This document shows positions 1-10,189 of a DNA stretch of 64,000 bases, one piece after another. Positions within the stretch are counted from its first letter, which is position 1. Each line of letters begins with the position of its first letter. The notes beneath the pieces are model-generated. The model had not been told where the DNA came from. It made no database searches and saw only the letters and a list, made by a program, of their open reading frames with translations. The DNA is from Paguma larvata (taxonomy: Eukaryota; Chordata; Mammalia; Carnivora; Viverridae). The stretch is taken from assembly GCA_030068075.1 (NCBI GenBank), contig CM057837.1, forward strand, positions 20,181,691 to 20,245,690, in the 5' to 3' direction. The translations under genes were made by a program, and so were the position numbers.

Positions 1-227
1 GCCTAATCGTATCCCCGGAGGCACCAATATTTAAGAGCACCTTTTGCTCAGGCAGCGATGGAATGATGCAAAATTTAGGTCTTTATTACTGGCTCAGAGA
101 TGTTCGATGGAGACAGAAACGTCTGTGGACTTTCTGTCAAGGTAGAAAGGTTCTCTTGCTCTGCCATGTCCGGCGGTGGCAGCAACTGGCCGCAGCTCGC
201 TAGCAAGTCTACGAAGTGTCCAGTGAG

Positions 228-450
228 GGGGCACCTGGGTGGCTCAGCTGGTTAAGCATCTGACTTCGGCTCAGGTCATGATCTCACGGCTCGTGAGTTC
301 AAGCCCCACTGGGGGCTCTGTGCTGACAACTCAGAGCCCGGAGCCTGCTTCGGATTGTGTCTCCCTCTCTCTCTCTGCCCTTCTCCCGCTCACATTCTTT
401 CTACCTCTCAAAAATAAGTAAACATTAAAAAAATTTTTTTAAATTTAAAT
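228..450 (+). mobile_element. Felid tRNA-derived SINE (CAN SINE, SINEC_Fc-like)
   Basis: The copy starts with a GGGGCACCTGGGTGGCTCAG head. It then has a B-box-like segment (GAGTTCAAGCCCC), a CT-rich middle and an AAAAATAAGTAAACATT A-rich tail. A 12-base target-site duplication (GTGTCCAGTGAG) lies at 216-227 and 451-462, so both ends are well defined. The open frame inside it is not a gene. Confidence 0.95.
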
Positions 451-462
451 GTGTCCAGTGAG

Positions 463-832
463 ACTAATAAGCCAATCTTTAAATTTTATTTCAATTAATT
501 TAAATACATACGTGGATAATGGCTACCATTTTCGATATAGGAAACTGCCCAGATGTGCCAAGGGCAGCCCTGAAAATAAAGTTAAGTAGCGTTTCAGCCT
601 GTACGGTCCTATCCCAGGCACATGGCACTAGTGAATGCCTGCTTCAACCTCTTCCCCAAAACTCACGTGACTTCTGTTATTAGAGTTTTTGTTTAAATTT
701 TGTTTCCTTAAACTAATGTCATTATATTGGAATTTCTCATCAATTTTAGTGTAGATGAAATGCTGTATTGTAAGAAAAGTGTCTTGAACTCCGGAGTTAT
801 GATAGGGCCTTTTGAAACTGGAATTTTAGACA
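463..832. other. Intronic spacer, nothing recognised
   Basis: AT-rich sequence between two SINEs. I see no exon, RNA gene or repeat that I can name. Confidence 0.5.
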
Positions 833-1050
833 GGGCGCCTGCGTGGCTCGGTCAGTTAAGTGTCCAACTTTTGCTCAGGTTGTGATCTCGCAGTTCGTGG
901 GTCGGAGCCTCGCGTCGGGCTCTGTGCTGACAGCTTGGAGCCTGCAGCCTGCCTCAGATTCTGTGTGTCCTTCTCTTTCTGTCTCTCTCCCCCCTCAAGC
1001 TCAGTCTCTCTCTGTCTTTCAAAAATAAATAAATGTTAAAAAATAAATTA
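833..1050 (+). mobile_element. Felid SINE
   Basis: GGGCGCCTGCGTGGCTCGGT head, B-box-like GGGTCGGAGCC, a CT-rich stretch and an AAAAATAAATAAATG tail. No clear target-site duplication. It lies 13 bases before another SINE in the same orientation. Confidence 0.93.
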
Positions 1051-1063
1051 AATCAATGTTGAT

Positions 1064-1267
1064 GGGGCGCCTGGTTGGCTCAGCTGGTTGGGTGTCTGAC
1101 TCTTGATTTCAGCTCAGGACATGATCCCAGGGTCGTGGGATTGGGACTGTATACAGCGCCATACTGCGCATGAAGCTTGCTTAAGATTCTCTCTCTCTCC
1201 CTCTCCCTCCCCCTCCCCCAACCCTTCTCCCCATTCACACACTCTGTCTCTATAAAATTAAATTAAA
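1064..1267 (+). mobile_element. Carnivore SINE, older subfamily
   Basis: The head is GGGGCGCCTGGTTGGCTCAG. The body differs from its neighbours: it has GAAGCTTGCTTAAGATTCTC and a long CTCCC run instead of the GAGCCTGGAGCCTGCTTC wording. This fits an older CAN-SINE subfamily shared beyond cats. It ends in AAAATTAAATTAAAG. Confidence 0.85.
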
Positions 1268-1429
1268 GAATTTTATACTCTCCTAACGTGAAATGCCCCA
1301 TGGATATGTTAACCCCCTGTTTGAGAGATGCTGGCCTAGACAAAGAGGAGTTGGAAGTGACTGGGCCATAGTGCAGTGCAGTGCAGGCTCATTATGAGAG
1401 GGAGTGGGCTGATGAGGAGGTGTTTTTAA

Positions 1430-1790
1430 AGATACCCTTCTGTCGCCATTGGAGGATGGATGGGAGGAAGCAGAGGTGGAGACCGAGGGACCCGGGTCAG
1501 GACGGCTTTGCAGTAATCCCGGTGAGAGTGACGGCACGTTGAACTGGACAGGGATGGAGAGGTGTAGGATGTTACAGGAGGTGTATTTTGGAGGGCAGCC
1601 CCGTAGAACCTCTTCACGGAGGAAGAGGAGTTAGGGAGAAGAAGGTTTCAGACGGGACTTCACGTTTCTGACACGAGCAGTTGGGGAAATAAAGATGCCC
1701 TTTAGAGAGACAGAGAGACTGAGGAAGGGGTTTACTGTGGGAGGTGGGGGCAGTGAAGAAGGGTCTCGAGGCTCTGTGGCCAAAGGAAAG
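1430..1790 (+). repeat. Ancient dispersed mammalian repeat, family not named
   Basis: The wording (GGAGACCGAGG, TTTGCAGTAATCCCGGTGAGAGTGA, then GGTTTACTGTGGGAGG) matches a diverged mammal-wide repeat I know by text but cannot name with certainty. Other parts of the same family appear near 8205-8900, 44230-44700 and 46060-46560. It is non-coding; the small open frames across it are chance. Confidence 0.4.
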
Positions 1791-2013
1791 GGGTGCGGGC
1801 CGTGTTCACGCTGTCCCGGAAGGCGTCGCATCCTCCAGACTCTGGTCCTGGTCGACCTGGTCTTCTCCACTTGGGGGTCTCAGAATGGTCCCAAGGAGAA
1901 AATGTGTGGTTTTTTTTCCTCTCCTTCCATGGACTGTGCCTTTAGAGCATATTCAGATGTTGACAAATGAATATGAAACGTGTTTCAGCTGACTTCTCTT
2001 ACTTACCTTCCAG

Positions 2014-2087
2014 AATCATCCGGACGTGTTGAATGTTCGAATACAACTGGAAAGCAAAGAACTGATTGTAAATCTGGAAAGAAACGA
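2014..2087 (+). CDS. ADAM12: ADAM12 prodomain exon (disintegrin/metalloprotease 12), internal exon
   Basis: A 74-base exon between a pyrimidine-rich acceptor (CTTACCTTCCAG, ending at 2013) and a consensus donor GTAAGT at 2088. It opens in phase 0 and encodes 24 full codons plus GA, starting NHPDVLNVRIQ and ending SKELIVNLERN(E). From memory, human ADAM12 has NHPEVLNIRLQ...SKELIINLERNE here, about 20 of 25 residues identical; close paralogues such as ADAM19 fit less well. The segment lies in the M12B propeptide, which keeps the secreted or membrane-bound zinc protease latent by cysteine switch and is cut off by furin-type proteases. It is probably the third coding exon. Differences from human are conservative (E/D, I/V, L/I), apart from R to L, so the exon looks intact and under selection. 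Alternative: an ADAM12-like pseudogene, but both splice sites are perfect and it is flanked by intron. Confidence 0.88.
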
Positions 2088-3274
2088 GTAAGTCACATTA
2101 ATTTTTGTTTGCTGTGCCACAGGAGAAAGTTAGGAGCCGTGGGCTCAAAGTACTGAGTAATTTGCCGTGGCATTTAGAGAAACAGAATCAAAGGCATGGG
2201 TTCGGAATCCAATTTGGATCTGAGGCCGGAAGTACCTTGAAAACATGATTCCGGTGGAAAAACAAAGAATTTTATCACTCCCAAAAAGAAGTTTGTCAAT
2301 CAGCAGGTTTCTCTCATAGTTCTGATGTTCCTTTTGTTCAGAGCCTGACTTGTCAAGGATAGAATTTAAGCATCTTCCGTTCAAATAACAGCCTTCCATA
2401 ATTAGTTGACTTTTGGCAATCCCCAGGCTTATATAAGGGGAAACTGCTTCAAATGAAGAGAATCTCTTTTTTCCCTGAGAACTACCAAGGGTTTATTTAT
2501 CTTTCAGGGCTTGTCTCCAGCGGTACAAAGTATTTATTTTATCTTTTTGTTTAAAAATTTGACCTTTTTTCTTTGCAAAATTATATAAATTTCCAAAAAT
2601 GGTATTCTCTTTCTTTTCATGGAGCAGATGGATATTATTATATTTTGTATGACTTCCCAGTAGAAAACTGTGTCTACTTCAAGGCGTAAAGTAACCCAAG
2701 CCCCGTTCCTGTCATCCTTTATAGCCTGGTCTCCCCATGGGTTCCTCAGACCCAAACGACCCCTTACCCTGCTATCTGCTTAGTACCAGGAAAGATCTGT
2801 GCGCTCCTAATAAGCAATCTGTAGTTAAAGCTGAAAGTACCATTACCAAGTGCTGCTTGATTCAAAAAGGAGTGTCTATCTTCTAGAACTAGCGGGTTCT
2901 GTTCTTCACGTATCAGTGAAATGCTGACTCTTGGCTGCAGAGACAGCGTAGCTAGGAGAGCTTCCCTGGAATGAGTTCTGCCAGAGACACATGTCGCAAA
3001 AATCTGACTCCGGGTCCCTACGTGAACACGTCAGATCGCTTCCTGTCTCAGCGCTTTGATGGGAGGGTCCCGAGCAAGTAGGATCGATGAGATCATCGTG
3101 GCCGATTCTCACATTCGGTATCTAACACCATGGCCGACAGCAATTAAAAAAAAAAATGGATACTTGTACACATTTAAAAATAAGTATCTTAAAATGAGCG
3201 TGTGTGAAATAGCGTGGTGTGCACCCTGCCCGTTCACAGTTCTGCGTGTTTACCCCTCACCGTTCAGCGGGTTA
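2088..3274. other. Intronic sequence, nothing recognised
   Basis: Moderately AT-rich unique-looking sequence. No repeat, exon or RNA gene is recognisable. Confidence 0.5.
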
Positions 3275-3288
3275 AAAGCTTTCATAAA

Positions 3289-3470
3289 GGGCACCTGGGG
3301 GGCTCAGCTGGATGAACATCTTCACTCAGGTCATGATCTCACAGTTCATGGGTTCGAGCCCCACATCGGGCTCTTTGCTCTCGGTGCAGAGCCCACTTCG
3401 GACCCTCTGTCTCCCTCTCTCTCTGCTCCTCTTCCATTCATGCTCTCTCTCTCTCTAAACAAAAAATAAA
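3289..3470 (+). mobile_element. Felid SINE
   Basis: GGGCACCTGGGGGGCTCAGC head, GGTTCGAGCCCC B-box-like segment, CT-rich stretch and AAACAAAAAATAAAG tail. The direct repeat AAAGCTTT flanks it near 3275-3282 and 3468-3475. Confidence 0.92.
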
Positions 3471-3479
3471 GCTTTTGTA

Positions 3480-4580
3480 AACTGCAGATAATGTGCTTTT
3501 AACCTTCCTCGTGACTCGACGATCAGAAAGTAGAGGTTCGGGCACGCGTCTTGGGTGAGCCGGTTGACGAATGAAAAACTCTGTGTTGCCTTTGCTGTGT
3601 TTCTCTCTCAGCAAAGGAAATATGTTCGTGCTCTTTTTTTTTTTTTTCCATGTAAGAACGCCATGGGACATGTTAAGTTCTGTAAATTGCTAACTTATTT
3701 GTAGGTGGTTTCGAACTATCTCAATGGACAAAACGGGGCATTCCCTGAAAGATAAGAGAGTAAGGCTTCTGGTGGCGATGCATGTCCTCAGTGGGGCTTT
3801 CGGGTTGCTGCTGGATTTGGGCGGCTTCTCCTTTTGTCAGCGTGTTGGGGAACAGCGGGGGTGGTGCCATCCCAGTCTTTTAGATGGCAGTAGGACTCCA
3901 GGTAGGGGAACGGAAATCCACTTAATAAAAAAAATTTTAATTTCTTGTTTTTACTCTAAAAGGGATACATGTCCAGGGTAGAAACTTGAAAATTGTAGGA
4001 GAAAAAAAGAACAAGGAGCAAAAAAACAAAAAGCAAAAAGAAAAAAAAGAGTACTTCTTCCACCAAACACAATCCTGATTAATATTTCAAATACGTATAC
4101 TTCAAATACATTTTTTCCTTATAAATAAGGCTTTGTTTTTCATTTTGTTTTGGTTTATGTCTTCTTGGTGATATTGTAGTCCGTGTGCAATTTGATAATC
4201 TCCTTCTGCATTTAGCTTTATAACAGGCGTTTCTGTATAGAAACGCAGTCCTCAGCGCCCATCTGGTTCTCTGAGTCCGTAACTGGCTCAATAGCCTCAT
4301 TCATGGCTCTTTTGGAAACTGATTTACTGGCTATTAAGGCAGATAACATAACGCACAATGACGGTTACACAGTGGCTACTTTGTACAAAAGATCATCTTA
4401 AAGGGTGCCTGAGTTTGCCCGCTCCCTGTTCTGGGGCCTTTCACAAAATAATCTCAAGATTAGAAAAGTTGAAAACATAGAACCATCTCTTCTCGACTTA
4501 TATCTCTCTTCCCAACCTCACCGTCAACCGACGTTTTAGAAAATAAATGGAGAGCGCTTGATATGTTCCTGTGACATTCC
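3480..4580. other. Intronic sequence with A-rich and T-rich stretches
   Basis: Contains a T run near 3636-3648 and a purine/A-rich stretch near 3995-4050. No gene or clear repeat family was recognised. Confidence 0.45.
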
Positions 4581-4585
4581 GCAGC

Positions 4586-4591
4586 TTTATT
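4586..4591 (-). promoter_or_regulatory. AATAAA polyadenylation hexamer on the minus strand
   Basis: The plus-strand TTTATT reads AATAAA on the minus strand. It is about 230 bases past the stop of the antisense exon-like frame at 4823-4939, a plausible 3' UTR distance. Such hexamers are common by chance, so this matters only in that context. Confidence 0.25.
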
Positions 4592-4822
4592 TTAATTACG
4601 CGACTTAACACTACAATCGTGCAGATTCCGTTCTGCTAAAAATAATATTTCATAGTTAGAGCACGTCAGTATTACTATTTTAAAGTTGCATTTCCCCGAA
4701 ATACTTCCAAATCGTTTTTTTTTTTTTTGAAAAAATTGCATGTCTGTTCCATGTGGACTTCACTTCTGAGATAATATCAAAAATCCGTAATTGTGTAGGC
4801 GGAGCGAAATGCTTGTACGCGA

Positions 4823-4939
4823 CTAGCCCTTGATGCCGTCAGACACAAAATAGAATCCATCGTCCAGGATAAAGTAGAATTTTTCATTCAGATGGCCTTT
4901 GGCCCAATAGATCCAATTAGAGAATTTATCCGCATGAAG
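4823..4939 (-). CDS. Antisense terminal-exon-like open frame, 38 residues, unknown
   Basis: On the minus strand a 38-codon frame opens directly after an AG at 4941-4940 and ends at TAG (4825-4823). Upstream are a branch-point-like CACTAAC (4962-4956) and a short pyrimidine-containing tract ending TTCTTATAG. The peptide is rich in aromatic and acidic residues, e.g. WIYWAKGHLNEKF and DDGFYFVSDGIKG at the C-terminus, and looks protein-like. An AATAAA lies about 230 bases downstream. It could be the last exon of an antisense transcript, the end of an old retropseudogene (an A12 run on this strand lies near 4729-4718), or chance. The plus strand is also open for 49 codons here (4799-4945). I do not recognise the protein. 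Confidence 0.25.
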   Translation of the reverse strand, partial: LHADKFSNWIYWAKGHLNEKFYFILDDGFYFVSDGIKG

Positions 4940-4945
4940 CTATAA

Positions 4946-5461
4946 GAACTCAAAGGTTAGTGTTGAAGCTAGATAAATGTGAGTATTTATCCAGCACAGG
5001 GGAGAAGCCGGTTAGCCAGCAGGTAGCCTGTCGGCACCCTGTTTCATGGCCGCAGGCTGGGGGGGTCTGCCTTGCGTTCAGGGGTGTTCACTGTAGAATA
5101 TTTCAGCTAAATCGATAGGAGGAGATTGGTTAAATAAATTAGGACTCAGCCATGAACTAGTGTTACTGTGCAGCAATGAAAGGTGCTGGTGGGGCTCTTT
5201 CTTATTGTAAAAAGATATAATCAAAATAAACAGCACGTTAGGTAATACTTTACATGGTCTTCGGTTTTTATTTTAAAATTCTGCACATGCATGTGTCGCT
5301 CTGAGTGGGAAGATTATGGAAGCCATTCACTGTATTCATGTTTTACAAACAGAAAATATTCCCATTAAAATTAGGAAAACTTTTTATATTGAAGGAAAAA
5401 AAAATCTAAAAACTGAAAGGTTGAAAAGAAGAATATTGGAGTGTTTATTATTCATGAAAAG
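4946..5461. other. Intronic sequence, nothing recognised
   Basis: AT-rich, with A-runs near 5395-5403. No feature that I can name. Confidence 0.45.
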
Positions 5462-5477
5462 GAAAGGTTGTATTTTA

Positions 5478-5691
5478 TTTATTTTTTTTTAATGTTTATT
5501 TATTTTTGAGTGACATAGAGACAGCGTGAGCAGGGGAAGGGCAGAGAGAGAGGGAGACACAGAATCCGAAGCAGACTCCAGGCTCTGAGCCGTCAGCACA
5601 GAGCCCGACGCGGGGCTCGAACTCACAGACCGTGAGATCATGACCTGAACCGAAGTCGGATGCCTAACCGACTGAGCCACCCAGGTGCCCC
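5478..5691 (-). mobile_element. Felid SINE, antisense to ADAM12
   Basis: In reverse it starts GGGGCACCTGGGTGGCTCAG and ends with an A-rich tail, seen here as TTTTAATGTTTATTTATTTTTG. The 16-base direct repeat GAAAGRTTGTATTTTA flanks it at 5462-5477 and 5693-5708, with one mismatch. Confidence 0.95.
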
Positions 5692-5708
5692 AGAAAGATT
5701 GTATTTTA

Positions 5709-7129
5709 AAAAGGCCTCCAGCAACTCCCAAACGGCTAGAAAGCCCTATGCGTTGAATACTGGGTCTTTAAGTATCCTGAAATCTATTTTAATTAAAAAC
5801 CGACTTGGAAATCAGAACCAACATAAAGGTAGCCTCAGTGTCTCAAATCATAAGAGCCATATAATCCAAAGCTAATACTAAAAGAGGGTCACCTAATTAA
5901 CCCCACTCAAAAACTCATCACGTACCCTGATTCTCCATGAAGCGGGGTGCAATTTGTATTAAATAGTTGTTTCAGGGAATCTCTTTTATTTGCCTCCTAG
6001 CATCCCTAATTTGTGCAAAGATCGGATGCTGTTCACTTAAAATCTGTGTTTGTAGAGCCATAATTGAATGTTTAAAGAAACTCATAGCTTCCCCAGAGAA
6101 GCATTTTTCACAGGGTTGCTGTCTGCCTCCGGAACCGCGGGGATCGCTTTATGACCTACCGTAACTCTCCTGGGTCCCTGTGGGCTCTCAGGCCATCCCT
6201 CAAACAGGTGCTCTGTGCAACTGCATCTTTGATCAAAATGCTTTATTGGACAGGCCGGCCAGCTTAGACGCCGGTTTTTCCAGTTCAGGATAATTAGAAG
6301 TGATGGCCGTAGATCACACTCCCCACATTCCTCGGATCCATCGAGCTTTCTGTGTTTTGAGCCTTGGCCCATCACCGGCTGGAGGCAGGTGCTGGGGGAA
6401 GGTCCACGGCCCACTGAGTTTATACTTGCCCGTCTTCGCACTGGAAGAACTCTGGCATCGATTTTTATTCTGTCTGGAATAATTCCATACATCTCTTAAG
6501 GGGGAAATGTAATTAATATTCACTCAAACAGAAGCAGAAAGGACATTTTAAATTTGTCAGGCATGGGCGTAAATATTTGGGAAGGGGTTTATCCGACAGC
6601 GTCTCTCAGAGCGTCCTGATGCGGGAGGGAGAAATGCAGAGCCGGTGCGGAGATAGCGTCGGATAGGTTAGGGGTTGGCGAACCCATGGTTCGCGTTGAC
6701 CCAAACTTTGTTGGACAGTTGGACTGAGATGCGGTCGGTGGCCATGGGGCTGTATACTAGGCTTTGTCCCAGCCCACAGCTTCCTGAGCCATCTCTATGA
6801 AGACATCAAAGGTGCACCGATCCTGCTTCTCGTCGCCACACTGGAGGGGTAACTGCCCTGCGTCACGGAACCTGGATTATAGAGATTTCAGTGGTGTGGC
6901 TCAATGGGCCAAAACTAACAAGATGAGATTTAGCGAGGGTAAATGTAAAGTCCTATGCGCGGGTTAGCGGGAAACAAATGCTGTAAGTTCAGAAGGAAAT
7001 TTACTCGTAGTTCTCATGAATGAGACCCACAAACTCAACTTAAGTCCCCAAGGCCGCGTGACTGCTCTAAGGTGACTGCCACCCGTGTGTGTGCGTGGGT
7101 GCCGTGGCGACCCTAAACCAGAGCTGGTG
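5709..7129. other. Intronic sequence with a mildly CpG-rich patch
   Basis: Mostly unique-looking. At 6595-6710 there are about a dozen CpGs in 115 bases, but the patch is too short to call a CpG island. No exon was recognised. Confidence 0.4.
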
Positions 7130-7380
7130 TTGTCCTGCTGTGCAGTGACCCTGTCAGGTCACTGAACCCTCCGAAACACTCCCCCTATGCTGCTCCATGC
7201 ACGATCTCAGAGAACGGCTTGCTACAGTTCTATTCCTACCAGTGGACTTCCCTTCCCTGTCCCACCAACCAGAGACGTCCTGAAGGCCAGGATCTCAGCT
7301 TCCCCCTCCACCTGATTCCCCAGGTTCTGGCTGGTAGTGGGCACTTGATACGCACTTACCATATGAGTGAATGACGGAAT
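7130..7380 (+). repeat. L2 LINE 3' end, diverged
   Basis: The last part reads like the L2 terminus: AAGGCCAGGATCTCAGC, CCCCAGGTTCTGGC, then TAGTGGGCACTTGATACGC and TGAGTGAATGACGGAATG. Assigned from the remembered L2 consensus. Confidence 0.5.
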
Positions 7381-7486
7381 GCGGGCAGTCCCCACCAAGC
7401 CAGAAGTGAGTCACCAGGAGGTTGAGGGTCTGTCTTGGGTGGTGTAAGAAACTAATTACTCAAAGACAAAGCTTTTGGAAAGGACA

Positions 7487-7640
7487 CGGGGCCCAGGCTT
7501 CGAAACCCAGCTTCATTTCTGACAACAAGCTGCTTACCTTCTCTGTTTCCTCACCTGCAAGAAGGAAGACAAGTCTGTGTACACTCGGTGCTGAAAGATT
7601 CAAGCTCGTGTTAGTTTCCATGATCAGGTCTGAATGACTC
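7487..7640 (+). repeat. MIR-like SINE fragment
   Basis: Fragments such as AACCCAGCTTCATTTCTGAC and ACCTTCTCTGTTTCCTCACC fit the MIR core and its 3' side in forward orientation. Diverged. Confidence 0.45.
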
Positions 7641-8204
7641 GGTGACCTATTCCTGTGCACCCAGTGATATTTATTATTTTGCCTAAGTATACCCATTGCC
7701 TTCACTGAAACTATGTCCTGCTTCAACCTTTATAAATTAGTAGCGATCAGATCATGCCTAATCTTTGCCTTCGAGTCTTGGTGATAGCCAAATAGTCTGA
7801 TTCTGGCAAGAGCTGGAGAGGATTAGCATGCTAAGTCTTTGGGTCCCTGTTGCTTTAACAGTCTTAATTTCACAATCTTGACATCTTTAGGAATTAAACA
7901 TTTTTAAGTTTTGGTGCATTGAGTGCTATTTTCTTTTTTAATTTCTACTCTTACAGAGGAAGCCCAGCCTACCTGTTAGAAGTTCCAGCTGTAATTTACT
8001 GGGGGGAGGTTCTAATTATTGACTGAATTACCTTACCGGGGACAAAACCGTATCTCAGAAACTCTTCTGTCTACTTGCATGGTCTTGTCTCCCAGCTGCT
8101 TCCCTTTACCATCCATAAATCTTTATTAACTCAAATGATTAATAATAAGTTGATAACAAATCAATGAAATCATTTCTTTGTTCAGTTAGTTGTTTGTTCA
8201 GAAA
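7641..8204. other. Intronic sequence, nothing recognised
   Basis: AT-rich unique-looking sequence with no gene or repeat that I can name. Confidence 0.45.
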
Positions 8205-8900
8205 TGTTCATTTAGTACCAGACACTTGTGGTTGGCACTGGAGATAGAGTAACTAAACGAGGTCAAGTCCTTGTCCCCTTGGAGGTCAGTCACGGAGCCC
8301 AGCGCTACTCGGGTCATCACAAAACAATAATGAAAGACAGCGGGGCGGAGAGCTGAGGAGGACAAGTGTGAGGCCCAGCATGGCCTAGGGAAGGAAGCCG
8401 TGGGATGAAGCAGCATCTGAACTACGCACGAATAGGAGCGAGCCAGGTAAAGGAGGGCAGAGGGTAGAGGGTTCCCAGAGAAGGAGGAGCTGGCATTAAC
8501 ATCCTGGGGGAGGGGGAGGAATTTTGAAGTGTTTTGAAAACTAAGAGAGTCGGCGTGCTAGTGTGCGAGAGGGAGACGGTAAGAGAGAAGTGGAAGCCGG
8601 CCCATCCAGGACCTCGTGCTCCATGATAAGGCCCTCAGCTTTTTCTCATTGGGACAGTGGTACCCCGTGGAAGCAAGGCCTGTAAGCAGGGCAATGACGT
8701 GATCAAATTCAGTTTTTACAACAGCATTCCGGCTACATGTGACGACGAGACTGGGGGAGGTGAAGAGTGGGTTGGACAAGAGGCTGTTTGTCGCCGGTGC
8801 ACAGGGAAGAGCTGGTATTGGCTCCAAGCAATGGAGAATTCATGGAAAGGAATAGATGAGTGATGTTCAGCAGCAAGAATGGGCAGAAACTGACGAGCAG
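8205..8900 (+). repeat. Ancient dispersed mammalian repeat, family not named
   Basis: It begins like the CCAGACACTTGTGGTTGGCACTG / CCTTGTCCCCTTGGAGGTCA motif of a mammal-wide repeat. It continues with GCAATGACGTGATCAAATTC and AACAGCATTCCGGCTAC, the same family as 1430-1790. Small frames inside it are not genes. Confidence 0.4.
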
Positions 8901-9479
8901 TTGGATGCCTGGGGGATGGAAAGGATGATTCGTACACATGAAAGGCTAGAACATCGATGATCTTTGATCAGAAAAGAGAACTCTAGGAAAAGACCAAAAA
9001 CTTGCCCTTTGAGCAATGGCTGGGGACAGCAAGACGTGGATCATGGGCACGGTCCTTAGTCTTGCAGAAGGGTGGACTTTTGGGCCTAACAGAACCCACT
9101 GGGAGGTGACCTGTGGAAGGTTATCACGTGGAACGGGTGATATTGACATGACATGACATGACATTTCTTTGGGATCTGTGGATGTTTGTGTGGCTGGCCT
9201 AAGTGTAGCAGTGTCTGGGGGCTGTGAGCTGAAGAGCACCAGCCTGCGGTGGATGGGACATCGTGAGGCCTTGGCCATGACCCTGAGAGTGTCCGATGGC
9301 TGTCACAACCCAAGGCAATGTCAGTGTTTCCTGTGATATTTGGGTGGCAACACAGTGGGACGAGCCTGTAGCTTCGAGGCCTGCTCCAGGACCTGTTTCA
9401 CGTCCTTCCTGCAGTCTGTCTCCATGTAGCAGGTGCTCCCCTACCAGGAGTACATACAGACAACCCTACCCTCCTTCAG
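8901..9479. other. Intronic sequence with a short TGACA microsatellite
   Basis: Around 9147-9166 the unit TGACA is repeated about four times. The rest is unassigned. Confidence 0.5.
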
Positions 9480-9640
9480 ATCTGTCTGGGGCATTGTTTT
9501 GGGACCACCAGCACCAGGATCACCGGGGACCTTGTTCCAAAGACAAATGTCTGGCCCCATGTCTCTCTATTGAACCAGAATCGCCAGTTCTAGGGCCTGA
9601 GGATTGTATTTTGGATACATTCCTCAAGGAGTTATATTCA
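9480..9640 (+). repeat. MER5-like hAT DNA transposon remnant
   Basis: Wording such as CACCAGCACCAGGATCACC, TGAACCAGAATCGCCAG and TTAGGGCCTGAGGATTG-like text fits a diverged MER5A-group non-autonomous hAT element. No terminal repeats are preserved. Confidence 0.35.
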
Positions 9641-10189
9641 TAACTGGCCACATGAAGCTGTTTACATTAATTTAAATAAAATTCAAACTTCAGTTACTTG
9701 GTAACACTAGCCACAGTTCACATGTTCATTGCCACACATGGCCGTATGAACATTTCCATTATGGCAGAAAGTTGTGCTGGAGGTGCTGGGATGGGCAGGG
9801 AAATGCCAGCCCACCGGATCCTTCCAGGCTGGGATTTCTGTCTTGGCTGATGCGTTGCCCATGGGAATAATGGTCTTTCCTACAGGGAGTGACCACACCC
9901 CTTCAGGTTGCCTGATTCCAGCAGCACCCCTGCTTTGTAGCTTTGGGCTGTACCAGACGGGTCTCCTCTGCACTTGGATGAAGTGGAGAAAGGACAGTGG
10001 AAAATTCTCTACCTGTGACTGTAGACTCATGCAGTTGATGGACTTCAGGGGTCTGCTAACCAGACCAAACTCCTTCTGAATTAAGTTAAAGTCTGTTAAC
10101 ATTTAAGAATTCTTTCTAATTGGGCTAAATTTTGTTTGCTGAGTAAGAACTGTGTTCCCTTGAGCTTCCTTCCTTCCTCATCTCAGTCT
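9641..10189. other. Intronic sequence, nothing recognised
   Basis: Frames of about 100-130 codons exist on both strands, but with no start context, splice sites or recognisable domain. I read them as chance or an eroded repeat. Confidence 0.4.

Larger units (their letters stand above)
1..2013 (+). other. ADAM12: Intron upstream of the ADAM12 exon (partial)
   Basis: This is inferred to be the 3' part of the intron before the exon at 2014. It ends in a pyrimidine-rich stretch and a CAG acceptor at 2011-2013. It holds three plus-strand SINEs and one ancient repeat, listed separately. No other exon was recognised in it. Confidence 0.7.

Noticed and set aside
239..421. Recurrent 60-80-codon frames with 'SAQVMISR...SSSP.SGSVLTAQSLEPASDSVSPSLS'-type peptides in many places
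   Set aside because: All lie inside CAN SINEs and are the same tRNA-derived repeat read in one frame.
4799..4945. 49-codon plus-strand frame over the antisense candidate
   Set aside because: Open for the same stretch but with a poor acceptor context. The minus strand has better splice and poly(A) signals, so only that strand was listed.
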